The notes beneath the pieces are model-generated. The model was not told the origin of the DNA. It saw only the letters and a program-made list of their open reading frames with translations, and did not search any database. A stretch of 64,000 bases of DNA from Erwinia tracheiphila (lineage in GTDB: Bacteria > Pseudomonadota > Gammaproteobacteria > Enterobacterales > Enterobacteriaceae), in NCBI RefSeq assembly GCF_021365465.1, contig NZ_CP089932.1:3720001-3784000 (forward strand), written 5' to 3'. The position numbers and the translations under genes are program-made. This document shows, one piece after another, positions 46,054 through 58,040 of the stretch. Each line of letters starts with the position of its first letter. The first letter of the stretch is position 1.

Positions 46054-46468
46054 ATGAAAAGATGTGAAAGATGTAACATGAAGAGAGGGGACATCAGCCA
46101 CTTTTGGGGGCTTAATACCCGAAGGTGAGCTGGTTGAGGATTACTACCTTGGCCACGACTCACTGATTTGTGAGTTTTGCGGGGTAGCGATGAACATCCG
46201 GATTGAGTCAAATGGGGTTCAGTATTACCAGCATGTACTGACGGGCACTAATGCCATTGCCAGAGCCCGTAATTGCACTTATCGCCACGATCCGGATGGG
46301 GGACGACAACGTTCCCACGCGTTTAAACCACCCGGACACACAGATACCATTCCACCCTGGGTCAGTCACCAGCCCCCTTATCAGACTGTAGAGCGAAACT
46401 GGAGATGTCAGTTATGCCAGCCTCGTTATTTCGGTAATAAGCAATGCCTCCGCTGCCATGACTGGGAC
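46054..46468 (+). pseudogene. Cys-rich zinc-finger-like protein, frameshifted and truncated
   Basis: The ATG at 46054 begins MKRCERCNMKRGDISHFWG; at a run of five G the frame must shift by one to continue LIPEGELVEDYYLGHDSLIC, EFCGVAMNIRIESNGVQ, WVSHQPPYQTVERNWRCQLC and CLRCHDWDC. Four CxxC-type pairs suggest a zinc-binding protein. The 3' end is cut by the IS3 element at 46469. I do not recognise the family; the neighbouring primase piece suggests an ICE or plasmid origin. Confidence 0.5.
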
Positions 46469-47713
<1,245 letters not shown>

Positions 47714-47740
47714 TACCTGATGTTATAGAATGTAAAACAG

Positions 47741-47766
47741 ACGGGGCAGACTGCATAATCTGCCCC
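47741..47766 (-). terminator. Terminator after alaC
   Basis: GGGGCAGA (47743-47750) pairs with TCTGCCCC (47759-47766); on the minus strand it is followed by GTCTGTTTTAC. It lies 13 bp after the alaC stop. Confidence 0.65.
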
Positions 47767-47778
47767 TGAGTGACGCAC

Positions 47779-49014
47779 TTATTCTTGTTGCACGATATCG
47801 GCACCAGGCAGAATACCGTCGGCACGGAACATCGCTTTTATTCCGCGAATAGCCTGTCGCATACAGTTGCTGTTTTCAATCAGTGCGAAACGCATGTGCG
47901 TATCACCGTAATCGCCAAAGCCGATACCCGGCGAGACGCATACTTTCGCTTCTTGCAATAAATGCCGGGCAAAACCCAGCAATCCCATCGCCGCATCGCG
48001 TTCAGTAATTTTCGCCCAGACATACATAGATGCTTTTGGGATCTTGACCTTCCAGCCCGTTTCATGAAGCCCTTTAACCAGCACGTCACGACGTCGTTTG
48101 TACCGCTCCGCTATGTCGCGTACGCATTGCTGATCGCCTTCAAGTGCCGCAATCGCCGCCACCTGTAAGGGCGTGGAGGTATCGTAATCATGGTAACTTT
48201 TGATACGAGTCAATGCCGCAATCAGCTCTTTATTGCCCACCATAAAACCGATACGCCCGCCCGCTATGTTGTAGCTTTTTGACAATGTAAAAAATTCAAC
48301 AGCCGCATCGCGGGCACCGGGGATTTGCATAATTGACGGCGCTTTCCAGCCATCGTAAACAATATCGGCATAGGTCAGATCGTCTACCACCAGCACGTTG
48401 TACTGCTTCGCCAGCGCGATGACGCGTTCAAAAAAATCCAGCTCGACACATTGCGCGGTCGGATTAGAAAGAAAGCCGAGGATCATCATTTTCGGTTTTG
48501 GATAGCTTTCGCGAATGGCTTTTTCCAGTTCGTTGAAAAAGTCAATACCGACTCGACTACCAGCGGTTCTGAGCGAACCTGCGCACCAGCAATCAGCGCA
48601 CCGTAAATATGAATGGGGTAGCCTGGGTTGGGCACCAGTACCATGTCCCCAGGGTCCAGCGTTGCCAACATCAGGTGCGCCAGCCCCTCTTTCGAACCAA
48701 TGGTGACAATAGCTTCAGAATTCGGGTCAATCTCCACCTGATAGCGATCGACATACCAGCGGGAAATCGCACGGCGTAAACACGGAATACCGCGAGAAGT
48801 GGAGTAGCCATACGTATCTTCACGCTGCGCTACCGCGCAGAGTTTTTCAACAGTATGCGCTGGTGTGGCACCATCCGGATTTCACATGCTGAAATCGATA
48901 ATATCCTCGCCGCGGCGGTGCGCCGCCATTTTAAGTTCAGTGGTGATATTAAATACAATAGGGGGGAAGACGTTCAATGCGGGAAAAACGACGTGCAGAG
49001 TGAAGATCGGCCAT
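47779..49014 (-). pseudogene. alaC: Glutamate-pyruvate aminotransferase AlaC, decayed
   Basis: The remains of a roughly 410-codon AlaC start at the ATG at 49014 (MADLHSARRFSRIERLPP). A frame slip near 48965 leads to NITTELKMAAHRRGEDIIDF SM; a TGA follows where relatives have Gly of GNPDGA. EAIVTIGSKEGLAHLMLATL continues, another slip occurs near 48490-48560, and the PLP domain follows (VEFFTLSKSYNIAGGRIGFM with the Schiff-base Lys, RFALIENSNCMRQAIRGIKA). Substitutions at conserved sites (FLSNPTAQ for FPSNPTAQ, AGGRIGF for AGWRIGF) show relaxed selection. AlaC makes alanine from pyruvate; AvtA or AlaA could replace it. In E. coli alaC and glk are also neighbours. Confidence 0.85.
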
Positions 49015-49812
49015 AAAGACCTCTGAGTTATGTGAGCGCCGGACTGTCCGAGCGACGTTGACCAATAAAGGTCGGTTCTCAACATAACGCAGAGTTCATC
49101 TGGTTGTCGACAGACCAAAATAAGATTTTATTACTTATAAAAAAGCACTCTTCTGTGGGCGTCTCCATCAAGCGCTTTGGTTTGCCTGATTGCCTTTGGA
49201 TTTCAGTCTGGCTGTGAAGGCGGATTTTTATTTTTCTGTTTTTCATATTTCGACTCAGGTTCGTAGCAGAATTAAAGCGTCTCAGCAGATATTGATACCG
49301 CCAACAGGAGAAAGGGTTTTATATTCGTAGCCTAAGAACGTAGCGATATGAACCTGGGAGCACCGAACGCACCAGGGGTAAAAGTCGCATCAGTTTTCAC
49401 ACAACGGCCTCATCAGGCCAACATTATGGCAATACAAAAGGGGAAAAATTGGTCTTCTGCATGGCTTTTTTTCCTCTTTAATTACCCCGTGCAGCAGGTA
49501 ATCCTGCGCGATTTTTTCCCCCTGCCCTGAAAATTTTCAATCGTCTCTCTGAACTGCCTGGTTGATGCTGTCAGGAATATGAGCAGGTCCGATAACTGGC
49601 ATTTCCTGGCTGGTCATTTTGAAGAAAAACATCCCCTTTAAGGAGAGAGGGTTTTCCGCTATTAGGTTTAAAAGTTCAAAGATTGCTTTTTGCTGACTGC
49701 TGACGATATAAAACCGGTCAGCATCGGGGAAATAAAAAGGCCTGAAATCGCCGTTAGCAAGAAACTGGCTGGCGGGAACCCGTGAAATAATGGCGAAAGA
49801 TGAAAGTAAAGA
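49015..49812. other. Intergenic region where ypdABC lies in E. coli
   Basis: About 800 bp between alaC and glk without a gene I can support. E. coli has the pyruvate-sensing YpdAB system here; no trace is visible. Short frames at 48882-49118 and 49348-49530 are not convincing. Confidence 0.45.
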
Positions 49813-49835
49813 GGGTCAGCGAGAGGCGCTGACCC
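49813..49835 (-). terminator. Terminator after glk
   Basis: A perfect 9-bp stem, GGGTCAGCG (49813-49821) with CGCTGACCC (49827-49835), followed on the minus strand by TCTTTACTTTC. Nine bases after the glk stop. Confidence 0.7.
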
Positions 49836-49843
49836 GATGAGTA

Positions 49844-50809
49844 TTACAGCACGCAACCCAGGGTCTGGCGCAAATACGCCCCTGCCCCCAGCAGGCCTGG
49901 TTGATCGTGCGTGATCAGATAAACCGGAATATCGCGGACGTAATCACGAAAACGTCCTTTATCTTCAAAGGCCGCCCGAAAACCAGATACTTTAAAGAAT
50001 TCAAGGAAGCGGGGCACGATGCCACCTGCGATGTAGACGCCACCAAAGGTGCCAAGATTGAGTGCCAGATTGCCACCGAAACGCCCCATGATGACACAAA
50101 ACATCGCAAGAGCCCTTCGGCAGTCGGTGCAGCTGTCTTCCAGCACGCGTTGTGATACATCCTTTGGCTTAAGGTTTTCGGGTATACGCTGGTCGGATTT
50201 TACAATCGCCCGATAAAGATTGACCAGGCCCGCACCGGACAAAATACGTTCCACAGAGACATGACCAAGTTCCGCACGCAATACCTCAAGGATTTGATCT
50301 TCTTCGTCGCTGTTGGCCGCAAAATCTACATGTCCTCCCTCGCCCGGCAGGCTGACCCAGCGTTGGTCAACGTGAATCAAGTGAGAAACACCGAGGCCCG
50401 TTCCCGCACCATAAATCGCTACCGGCTTATCCTTGATGGCCTCTTTGCCACCAAACTGCATCACATCTTCGCTAGTCAGCATGGGGATAGCCATCGAAAC
50501 GGAGGTAAAGTCATTGATGATTTCCAGATGTTCAAAACCAAGGGCGGATTTCATTTTACTGGTCGAGAACGCCCAGTCATGGTTGGTCATCTCAACCCAA
50601 TCCCCGGTTATCGGGCAGGCTATGGCGATGCAACCATCATTAATATCCTGCTTTTGCTCATCCAGATAGGTGCGAATTACCGCTTCGAGATTATCATAAT
50701 CCGATGTGGAGAACGTTTTGGCTTGTGAAATAGCACCGTCCTCAACATCACACAGTGCAAGGCGGGCATTGGTCCCACCAATATCACCTACCAAAGCATA
50801 ATTAGTCAT
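49844..50809 (-). CDS. glk: Glucokinase
   Basis: A 321-residue product, exactly the length of E. coli Glk and similar throughout. Phosphate-1 loop [14 protein letters not shown] (residues 8-21), catalytic Asp in [14 protein letters not shown], phosphate-2 [31 protein letters not shown] and adenosine motif [17 protein letters not shown]. It phosphorylates free glucose in the cytoplasm with ATP. Intact, unlike its alaC neighbour, consistent with a core role. Confidence 0.95.
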   Translation of the reverse strand: MTNYALVGDIGGTNARLALCDVEDGAISQAKTFSTSDYDNLEAVIRTYLDEQKQDINDGCIAIACPITGDWVEMTNHDWAFSTSKMKSALGFEHLEIINDFTSVSMAIPMLTSEDVMQFGGKEAIKDKPVAIYGAGTGLGVSHLIHVDQRWVSLPGEGGHVDFAANSDEEDQILEVLRAELGHVSVERILSGAGLVNLYRAIVKSDQRIPENLKPKDVSQRVLEDSCTDCRRALAMFCVIMGRFGGNLALNLGTFGGVYIAGGIVPRFLEFFKVSGFRAAFEDKGRFRDYVRDIPVYLITHDQPGLLGAGAYLRQTLGCVL

Positions 50810-51271
50810 TATAGTTTTACTCCGCTTACGTCGTTAAGACACATCATAAATTTCCCCTACGCAAACAACAATATCCGCCCCGCATCGGCGACTCCCATAT
50901 TCGTAAAATGTATTATTTCCTAAGGGCATCAATCTGAATTCTGTGGTAATTATATACGCCTAGTTTATGCAGGGCTGGCTGTAATCAGCTAACCAGTATG
51001 AAGCCTACCAGGTAACATGATATGGCAGGTTTTGCCCCTGCTGCACGCTGCAGGTAAATTCGACGCTTTACCAGGTGGTAAATACCGGGTTTTAGCGCAG
51101 TGTAAACAATCACGCTCTTTATATGTATGAAAGTCTCGTACGATGTAGTGCTTCAGGCCTCCCACCAGGCCGTGGGCAGATTGTCATACAGGAGATAAAA
51201 ACATCTGCTCTGAGAAGCCAGGCATATCAGGCCATGCGGGATGAATAGCTTCACAGCGGTTAACGAGATAG
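50810..51271. other. Intergenic region upstream of glk
   Basis: Includes the glk promoter region on the right of its start; no gene seen. E. coli has yfeO here; no trace found. Confidence 0.4.
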
Positions 51272-51298
51272 CAGGCTTAACGATGGCTGTTAAGCCTG
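51272..51298. terminator. Hairpin after virK-like gene
   Basis: CAGGCTTAAC (51272-51281) pairs perfectly with GTTAAGCCTG (51289-51298). It lies 55 bp after the stop of the minus-strand VirK-family gene, with no strong T-run, so it is a weak or bidirectional terminator candidate. Confidence 0.45.
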
Positions 51299-51352
51299 AA
51301 AAATGGTAAAACTTCCTGAATAATAGAACCCTGGAAAAGGATGCAAATCGCG

Positions 51353-51823
51353 TTATTGTGCAGTGTAAAAGCGAGCAGCGCTTCCGATTTCGCAAGTCCA
51401 GCTAACGGGAGTGAACTTCTCGTTATGTTTTTCTCCGCCCTCGGTGCCTGATGTGGGGTACCGTTTGGTTTCAACAATCAGGTGGTTATCAGGCATCACT
51501 TTGTAACGCGTAAATTCGACTTCCGGTATACCGTCTTTGTCGCTCAACCGCTGATGATAATCAGAGAAAATAATATATTTATCATTCGGAATGAGGAAAC
51601 TGGCGATGTGCAGCCCCCCGATCATATTGATGCTACGAGGCTTACCCTCGCGCTGTCCCTGGCAATGGTCAAAGGTAGTTACCATCGTTACCGCTTTACC
51701 GGTGCTCAGTGCAGATTTTATTGCCTGATAATCGTTGAGAGTGTCAGGCGATGCGGCAAGAACAGCGACCAGACAGCAGCTTAAGCCCGCCAGCACAGCT
51801 GAAAAAAGTATTTTCTTAACCAT
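51353..51823 (-). CDS. VirK-family periplasmic protein
   Basis: 156 residues from the ATG at 51823, preceded by GGAG at about 11 bases; earlier ATGs are not followed by a signal sequence as directly. Signal peptide MVKKILFSAVLAGLSCCLVA. The mature part has LNDYQAIKSALSTGKAVTMV, TTFDHCQGQ, GGLHIASFLIPNDKYIIFSD and SWTCEIGSAARFYT, with two Cys that may form a disulfide. This is the pattern of the VirK family (PF06903), named from Agrobacterium, whose function is not established. An IS1 element is inserted about 100 bp upstream, possibly disturbing its promoter. Confidence 0.62.
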   Translation of the reverse strand: MVKKILFSAVLAGLSCCLVAVLAASPDTLNDYQAIKSALSTGKAVTMVTTFDHCQGQREGKPRSINMIGGLHIASFLIPNDKYIIFSDYHQRLSDKDGIPEVEFTRYKVMPDNHLIVETKRYPTSGTEGGEKHNEKFTPVSWTCEIGSAARFYTAQ

Positions 51824-51939
51824 AAAAGTACTTATCTCCATTAATGAGAACGTCTTGTTCATAAAATTACACAAAGAAATTAACTTAAAATACTTTTATT
51901 TTACAATAACTACAGGGCAATTCGGGTCGTGACGCAGAT

Positions 51940-52443
51940 TTATTGATAATGATGAAGAGTAAGATACCAACCGATGATCTTATCGTGCATTTCCTCTGAC
52001 TTAGAAAAGCAAATTGTTCTGCGGGTCAGTCGTTTGATATGTGTGCTAAGATTAAGATTATGCCGTTCTATCCGTTGGGTATATTTCTTGCTCACCACGT
52101 GGCCTGTTGCACTTAACAGAACTTTATAAACCGGCCACGCATCTGTCATATAAAAGGCAATGTTAAATTTGCTTAACAGGGCCAGCAATTGTCGCAGGGT
52201 CGGGGCATTTCTCGGGCCGAAGACATGGGCCAGAGCACGTTTGCGGATACGGTCATAAGCATAGAACAACCACCGGGGATTGCTTTTACACCGCACGTAA
52301 GACCATTGTTCACCGGCTTCACAGCAGATAACAACCTCCGTTTCGGGGTCGATATTCTCAGCTACCTGCTTTGGCGAAATTTTTTTACGTGCCGCAGAAC
52401 CGTATTGAGGCTGATACCGAGAACCCGTGCGGTATCGCGACAT
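51940..52443 (-). CDS. insB: IS1 InsB reading frame
   Basis: The catalytic half of the transposase: EVVICCEAGEQWSYVRCKSN, AFYMTDAWPVYKVLLSATGH, YTQRIERHNLNLSTHIKRLT, ending in IIGWYLTLHHYQ, with the DDE residues in the CCEAGEQW/TDAW/IERHN blocks. It is normally made as an InsAB' fusion by -1 frameshifting from insA. Complete. Confidence 0.85.
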   Translation of the reverse strand: MSRYRTGSRYQPQYGSAARKKISPKQVAENIDPETEVVICCEAGEQWSYVRCKSNPRWLFYAYDRIRKRALAHVFGPRNAPTLRQLLALLSKFNIAFYMTDAWPVYKVLLSATGHVVSKKYTQRIERHNLNLSTHIKRLTRRTICFSKSEEMHDKIIGWYLTLHHYQ

Positions 52444-52637
52444 CCGTAACCATTCATGGCCATATTAACAATGGTCTGGTGTGTGTCTGGTTTGGCACCG
52501 GAGTAGCTAAAGTTGAGCTGAAAGGTCTTTGAACAATGCTTGCAGATGTAACGTTGGGCACCGGATGCTGAATGTCCGTTACATCGTACAGCATGAGTTT
52601 CATTGCACTGAGGGCAGACGACATCAACTTTAGCCAT
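52362..52637 (-). CDS. insA: IS1 InsA
   Basis: A 91-residue product with a zinc finger (VVCPQCNETHAVRCNGHS, RYICKHCSKTFQL) and an HTH (RDTARVLGISLNTVLRHVKK). It binds the IS ends and represses transposition; the overlap with insB (52362-52443) holds the frameshift site. Confidence 0.87.
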   Translation of the reverse strand: MAKVDVVCPQCNETHAVRCNGHSASGAQRYICKHCSKTFQLNFSYSGAKPDTHQTIVNMAMNGYGCRDTARVLGISLNTVLRHVKKFRQSR

Positions 52638-52698
52638 ATGTTACATCCAAAGCGCAAAGCATACGTGTTCAGCAAGTCTGCGTCACGACCGCAATTCG

Positions 52699-53113
52699 GA
52701 TCAAAAAAAGACCAGCACAGGACTTATGTTGCAAAGCTGATGACCTGACTCAAGGCAGAGACCGGAAAGATGCATGCAGAACGTGTTTTTTCTGAGATCG
52801 GGTTTTTTACTGAAAAATACAGGTGAGTTATTATGGAATTTATCCGTTTTACTACACTGTGCTAATTACCGTGTCAGTGATTTTTAACAGCCATACTTTG
52901 ACGATTGACAGGTTTAAAAGGCAGGCTGCCTATGCCATTATTACACGTAAAGAGATTCACACCTCAACGCTATCATAATAAATTAGCACACGACGTTACG
53001 AGCAATTATTTATATTAAAGAACGCAAACGCATACCAATGGATATCTTTGCAAGGTTGAAACTACTTCTGACAGGGCAATCTGTTTTACCTTGCCCCTAA
53101 ATAATCGCGTCTG
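52699..53113. other. Intergenic region without a supported gene
   Basis: Between the IS1 and IS3 elements. GGGCAA and TTGCCC near 53077-53096 could form a weak hairpin, perhaps a terminator of a gene displaced by IS3. Nothing else seen. Confidence 0.35.
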
Positions 53114-53121
53114 TGTAGTGG

Positions 53122-54296
<1,175 letters not shown>

Positions 54297-54369
54297 AATG
54301 TCACCTGTTCTGACTGTGAGGTGATGATATCACCTCTTTTCAGGTGGACAGGTTTAGTGTGCCACTACA

Positions 54370-54448
54370 CTTCCATATTAACCATTGTTTCTGCCCAGGC
54401 TCTGTTCCTGCCGCCCGACTGCATTATTGACAGCAATGCCGAATCCAT
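54370..54448 (-). pseudogene. N-terminus of a gene cut by IS3
   Basis: An ATG at 54448 with AAGGAG eight bases upstream encodes MDSALLSIMQSGGRNRAWAE and then TMVNMEV, where the IS3 end begins. The good start signal suggests a real gene whose remainder is lost or lies beyond the IS. Not recognised. Confidence 0.45.
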
Positions 54449-54865
54449 AGCGTTTTCTCCTTTCCTTCAAAATTATGAAGTAGTGTTTTTTTGCGCCGGC
54501 TCAATACCTTGTCGCCATTCCTGTTTTTGACAATACTTTAAATCGTCTGGTTGGCGAATATACCACCACTCCATAAAAGTTGCAGTGAGATGAGAATTCA
54601 CTGAAAAGAGGACATATTGATTGTCGGTTATTCAGATGATTTATTTTATGAGCTTACTCCAGGATGGACTGGTATTCTGTGGCGTCTTCAATTTTTGCGC
54701 ACGTATGGCTTTTTATGTTTGGCGCTATCGCGCTCCGATGCTAAACGTGTCATCTTCTGAATTCTTTTTACTACTGGTCAGAGTTCTTCCTTTAACCCAT
54801 TCGGCACATCCTGAAAATAGCGCAGGAATCTCTACAACGGAGTCTTTCCATGCGCTGTCCCTTTG
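54449..54865. other. Region without a supported gene
   Basis: Between the truncated gene start and the conjugative ATPase fragment. A plus-strand frame at 54621-54962 is not recognisable and mostly overlaps the ATPase piece out of frame. Confidence 0.35.
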
Positions 54866-56076
54866 GCCATCTACAGGCCACGCATCTTTCTGCTGGAAGC
54901 GGGTAACAGCTTCGGACTTTTTGGCGACCACTGCGCCTGACGGTCCACCGGGTGAGCATTAAGCCGGGTAAGGTTATCTCGCTCGCGCCGTTTGCCGACT
55001 CGCACCTGCTGATGCGGGCCAGACCGGATGCGCTGATGGTCAGCGAAGAGGATCTGCCAGATATTGACGAGGACGGGGGCGATGACGACGATAAGGATGA
55101 AGAACGTGACGTGCCGGGCGAAATGGAAATTGCGGCCCGCCTGATGATAACCGGCGGTGAAGCTGCGGAGGAGGGGAGGATGACACGCCCTGACCGGGGG
55201 ATGATCCGTGAGGCGATGATGATTGCTGCCCGTAAGGTGCATGAGGAGAACCGGCAGATGCTGCCGGAAGATTTGATGTTTGCGCTACAGAATATCGCCC
55301 GTGATGTCAGCATCGGGGAGGATGGTCGTGAGAAACGGACCGCCGCCCGGCGGGCGCGGGCGGAGGAGATGTCGGAAGCGCTGCGCATGTTTACCGAGAG
55401 CTTTGAGGGGGAGCTGTTCAACCGTCCGGGCACGCCGTGGCCGGAATCGGACATGACCATTGTCGACCCGGGTGCGCTGGCCCGCGAAGGCTACGAGGCT
55501 CAGATAGCGGTGATGTCTCTGCTCAACACCATCAATAATATCGCTGAACGGGAGCAGTACAGCGATCGCGACACCATCGTGCCCATCGATGAGGCGCATA
55601 TCGTTACCGCCAGTCCGCTGCTGGGACCGTATGCCACCAAAATTGTAAAGATGTGGCGTAAGCTCGGCGCATGGCTGTGGCTGTTTACGCAGAACCTGGC
55701 CGACTTTCCCGATACGGCGAAAAAAATGCTGAACATGGCGGAGTGGTGGATCTGCCTGGTGATGCCGCCGGATGAGGTGGAGCAGATTGCCCGTTTTAAA
55801 ACGCTGACCGACGAGCAGAAAACCATGCTGCTGTCGGCCACCAAACTCCCGAGGAAATATACCGAAGGGGTGATCCTCTCGCGCAAGGTACAGGCATTAT
55901 TCCGTGCCGTGCCGCCCAGTCTCTGTCTGGCGCTGGGGATGAAGGAGAAAGAGGAAAAAGCCGAACGGCGTGACATCATGAACCAGATGCACTGTAGCGA
56001 ACTGGAGGCGGCGTTCCACGTTGTACGCCGACTGGATGAAAGCCGTGGCCTGCATACTGAACAGAGGACAGCATGA
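54866..56076 (+). pseudogene. ICE conjugative transfer ATPase, C-terminal part
   Basis: The C-terminal 370-400 residues of a VirB4/TraC-like ATPase of the PFGI/SPI-7 ICE type. The piece begins AIYRPRIFLLEAGNSFGLFG, slips one base near 54935, and continues LTVHRVSIKPGKVISLAPFA to the end. Further blocks are RGMIREAMMIAARKVHEENR, DTIVPIDEAHIVTASPLLGP (Walker B with DEAH) and LGAWLWLFTQNLADFPDTAK. The Walker A half is missing upstream. It would energise the mating-pair secretion channel. The next gene overlaps it by ATGA, as within an operon. Confidence 0.72.
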
Positions 56077-56477
56077 AAAAACTGATTATGGAACCGCCGT
56101 CGGTCGTCCCTGACAGGGTGCTGATTGCCACCGTCATCTTTACTGTCCCGCCGCAGGGGCTGGCGTCAGTTGGTGAGTCTGACAGCGTGGCGCTGGGACA
56201 ACTCCGGGAGGAAATACTCAGGCGACTGGAAAAACCGGTGCTGCTGTCGGCGTACCCACACCGGGTGGGGCGTCGCAGTTGTCTGGCGGTGCATCTGGAA
56301 GACAGCAGGGGCAGAACGCCGGATATTCTCATCACCGTCACCGGCAATACGCTGTGGCCGGGAGAAGGCGAGTTCAGGACCGGTATTCGCTGGAATATCT
56401 GCGTGCCGGATGCCACCGATATGCAGTGGGTGCTGAAGGAGATTGACCGGGTGGCCTGCGGCGGGGTGTGCAGTTAA
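56073..56477 (+). CDS. Unrecognised ICE gene after the ATPase
   Basis: A 134-residue product overlapping the ATPase stop by four bases. No signal peptide or membrane segment. Features seen: an internal YPHRVGRRSCLAVHLEDSRG, ILITVTGNTLWPGEGEFRTG and a C-terminal VACGGVC. I do not recognise the family; operon position points to an ICE transfer or maintenance function. Confidence 0.6.
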   Translation: MKKLIMEPPSVVPDRVLIATVIFTVPPQGLASVGESDSVALGQLREEILRRLEKPVLLSAYPHRVGRRSCLAVHLEDSRGRTPDILITVTGNTLWPGEGEFRTGIRWNICVPDATDMQWVLKEIDRVACGGVCS

Positions 56478-56585
56478 GCGGGCCTGTGGGTTATGCGGGC
56501 AGCGCGGTTTGCTGGCTGCGTAAGCCTCAGGTTGCGGTTGCGGGCGGTAAAGAGCCCGCGTTCAGTTTGTCAGGATAGATTCAAT

Positions 56586-57692
56586 TGTATGAGTCGCGAC
56601 GTGATCTGACACCGGACCTTGCGAGGTTGAGGGTTGCCGGTTTTGATATGGGTGTCCAGTCCTTATACAAAACGCGAGGTCACCCCCATGCTTGATACTC
56701 ACAATCCCATCATCAAACTCAGGAACTGGCTGCTGAAGGCGGCATTGACGCGCTGGTTAACCAGAACCGCCGGGGGTCCAACCTGACGAACCGCGCCGAC
56801 GAAGCCACTGAACGCGCGGTTGTTGAATATGCCGTTGAGTTCCCGGCCCCCGGTCAGCACCGGACCAGTGATGAGCTGCGTAAAAAAGGCGTGTTTACCT
56901 CCGGCAGCGGCGTGCGCGCCATCTGGCAACGACACGACCTGGAGAACTTCCGTAACCGCCTGAAGGCGCCTGAGGAAAAGCTCGCCAGAGAAGGTATCGT
57001 GCTTACCTGTGTCCCAATCGCCGCGCTGGAGAAAAAGGCGGATGATGATGAGGCCAGCGGCGAAATCGAGACCACTCACCCGGGCTATCCCGGGTCGCAG
57101 GACACCTTCTGTGCTGGCGATCTGAACGGTGTGGGTCGTATCTGCCCGCAGACGTTCGTGGATACGTACCCGAAAGTGGCACGCTGCAAGCGGTATACGA
57201 GTAAAACGCCGAACACCGCCGCCGGGCTGCTAAATGATCGCGTACTGCCGTTCTGTGAGGCCCAGGGGCTGCCGGTGCTGAGAAGACTGACCGACAGGGG
57301 AACGGAGTACTGTGGTAAGGTGGAGCAGCATGATTACCAGCTTTATCTGGCCATCAACGATATCGACCATACGAAAACAAAGGCGATGTCCCCACAGACC
57401 AACGGCATCGGTGAGCGCTTCCATAAAACGATTTTGCAGGATTTTTATCAGGCCACGTTCCGCAAGAAGTCATATGGGGAGCTGGAGAGCCTGCAAACGG
57501 ATCCGGACAACGGGTTGTGGCATGACAATAATGAGCGGGCTCATCAGGGAAAAATGTGCTGCGGGCGAACGCCAGTGGCCACGTTACCTGATGGAAAACG
57601 TGTCCGGGCAGAAAAGAATCTGAACCGGATGTAATCCGACAGACACCTGTATAAATAACCGGTAATGGTCAGATCAGGTCTGAGCTAATACA
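56586..57692 (+). mobile_element. IS481-family element, internally deleted copy
   Basis: Ends TGTATGAGTCGCGACGTGAT (56586) and, from 57692 on the minus strand, TGTATTAGCTCAGACCTGAT. The 1107-bp length is about 94 bp shorter than the complete copy at 20057. The flanks ATTCAAT and AATGATC do not match, so no target duplication remains: ICE sequence lies on the left and a universal-stress gene on the right, which means the element marks a rearrangement junction. Confidence 0.82.
56688..57634 (+). pseudogene. IS481-family transposase, N-terminal deletion
   Basis: The ATG at 56688 starts MLDTHNPIIK, then about 100 bp coding for the first HTH are missing and the frame shifts; from 56730 on the normal sequence resumes (QNRRGSNLTNRADEATERAV, FVDTYPKVARCKRYTS, LRRLTDRGTEYCG, NGIGERFHKTILQDF). 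The DDE core is intact but the DNA-binding start is lost, so it is inactive. Confidence 0.82.
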
Positions 57693-58034
57693 AATGATCA
57701 TTGCCGCGCCAATTTCATTGGCAGAAGCAACGATGCTTTCTGCTGCCTCACCTGCTATCACCCTGCCTGAGGCAGTCACCCCCGCTCTCCGCAGCACAGA
57801 CAGCGCCCGGCGCACCACCGCTTCAGCGGTATTCTGTTCATCAAGCGCACTGCCAAAATCACCCGGATCTTCACCTGCTTCTATCACTGACGTCGCTGTG
57901 GTATCCGCATAGCTGGCATCAATGCAGCATATGACTACCACCTGAGCTGCCAGTGCATTTGCCTGTTCAACAGCCCGCAAGGTCACTTTGCGCGCAATAT
58001 CAGAATTATCGACCGCTACCAAAAGCGTTTGCAT
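57693..58034 (-). pseudogene. Universal stress protein UspA family, 3' end lost
   Basis: From the ATG at 58034: MQTLLVAVDNSDIARKVTLR, AAQVVVICCIDASYADTTAT and VTASGRVIAGEAAESIVASA up to IGAAMIIC, the usual UspA fold to beta-4. The nucleotide-binding loop (GxRGxGxxxxxxLGS) that should follow is replaced by the IS481 end at 57692. It starts six bases after the IclR gene stop and was probably co-transcribed with it. Confidence 0.78.
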
Positions 58035-58040
58035 CCCCCC

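Larger units (their letters stand above)
51925..52690 (-). mobile_element. IS1-family element, complete, 8-bp target duplication
   Basis: The ends are inverted repeats GGTCGTGACGCAGATTTATT (51925) and, from 52690 on the minus strand, GGTCGTGACGCAGACTTGCT. The 766-bp length is typical of IS1. GCAATTCG is directly repeated at 51917-51924 and 52691-52698. The ends differ from classical IS1, so this is a diverged member. Confidence 0.9.
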
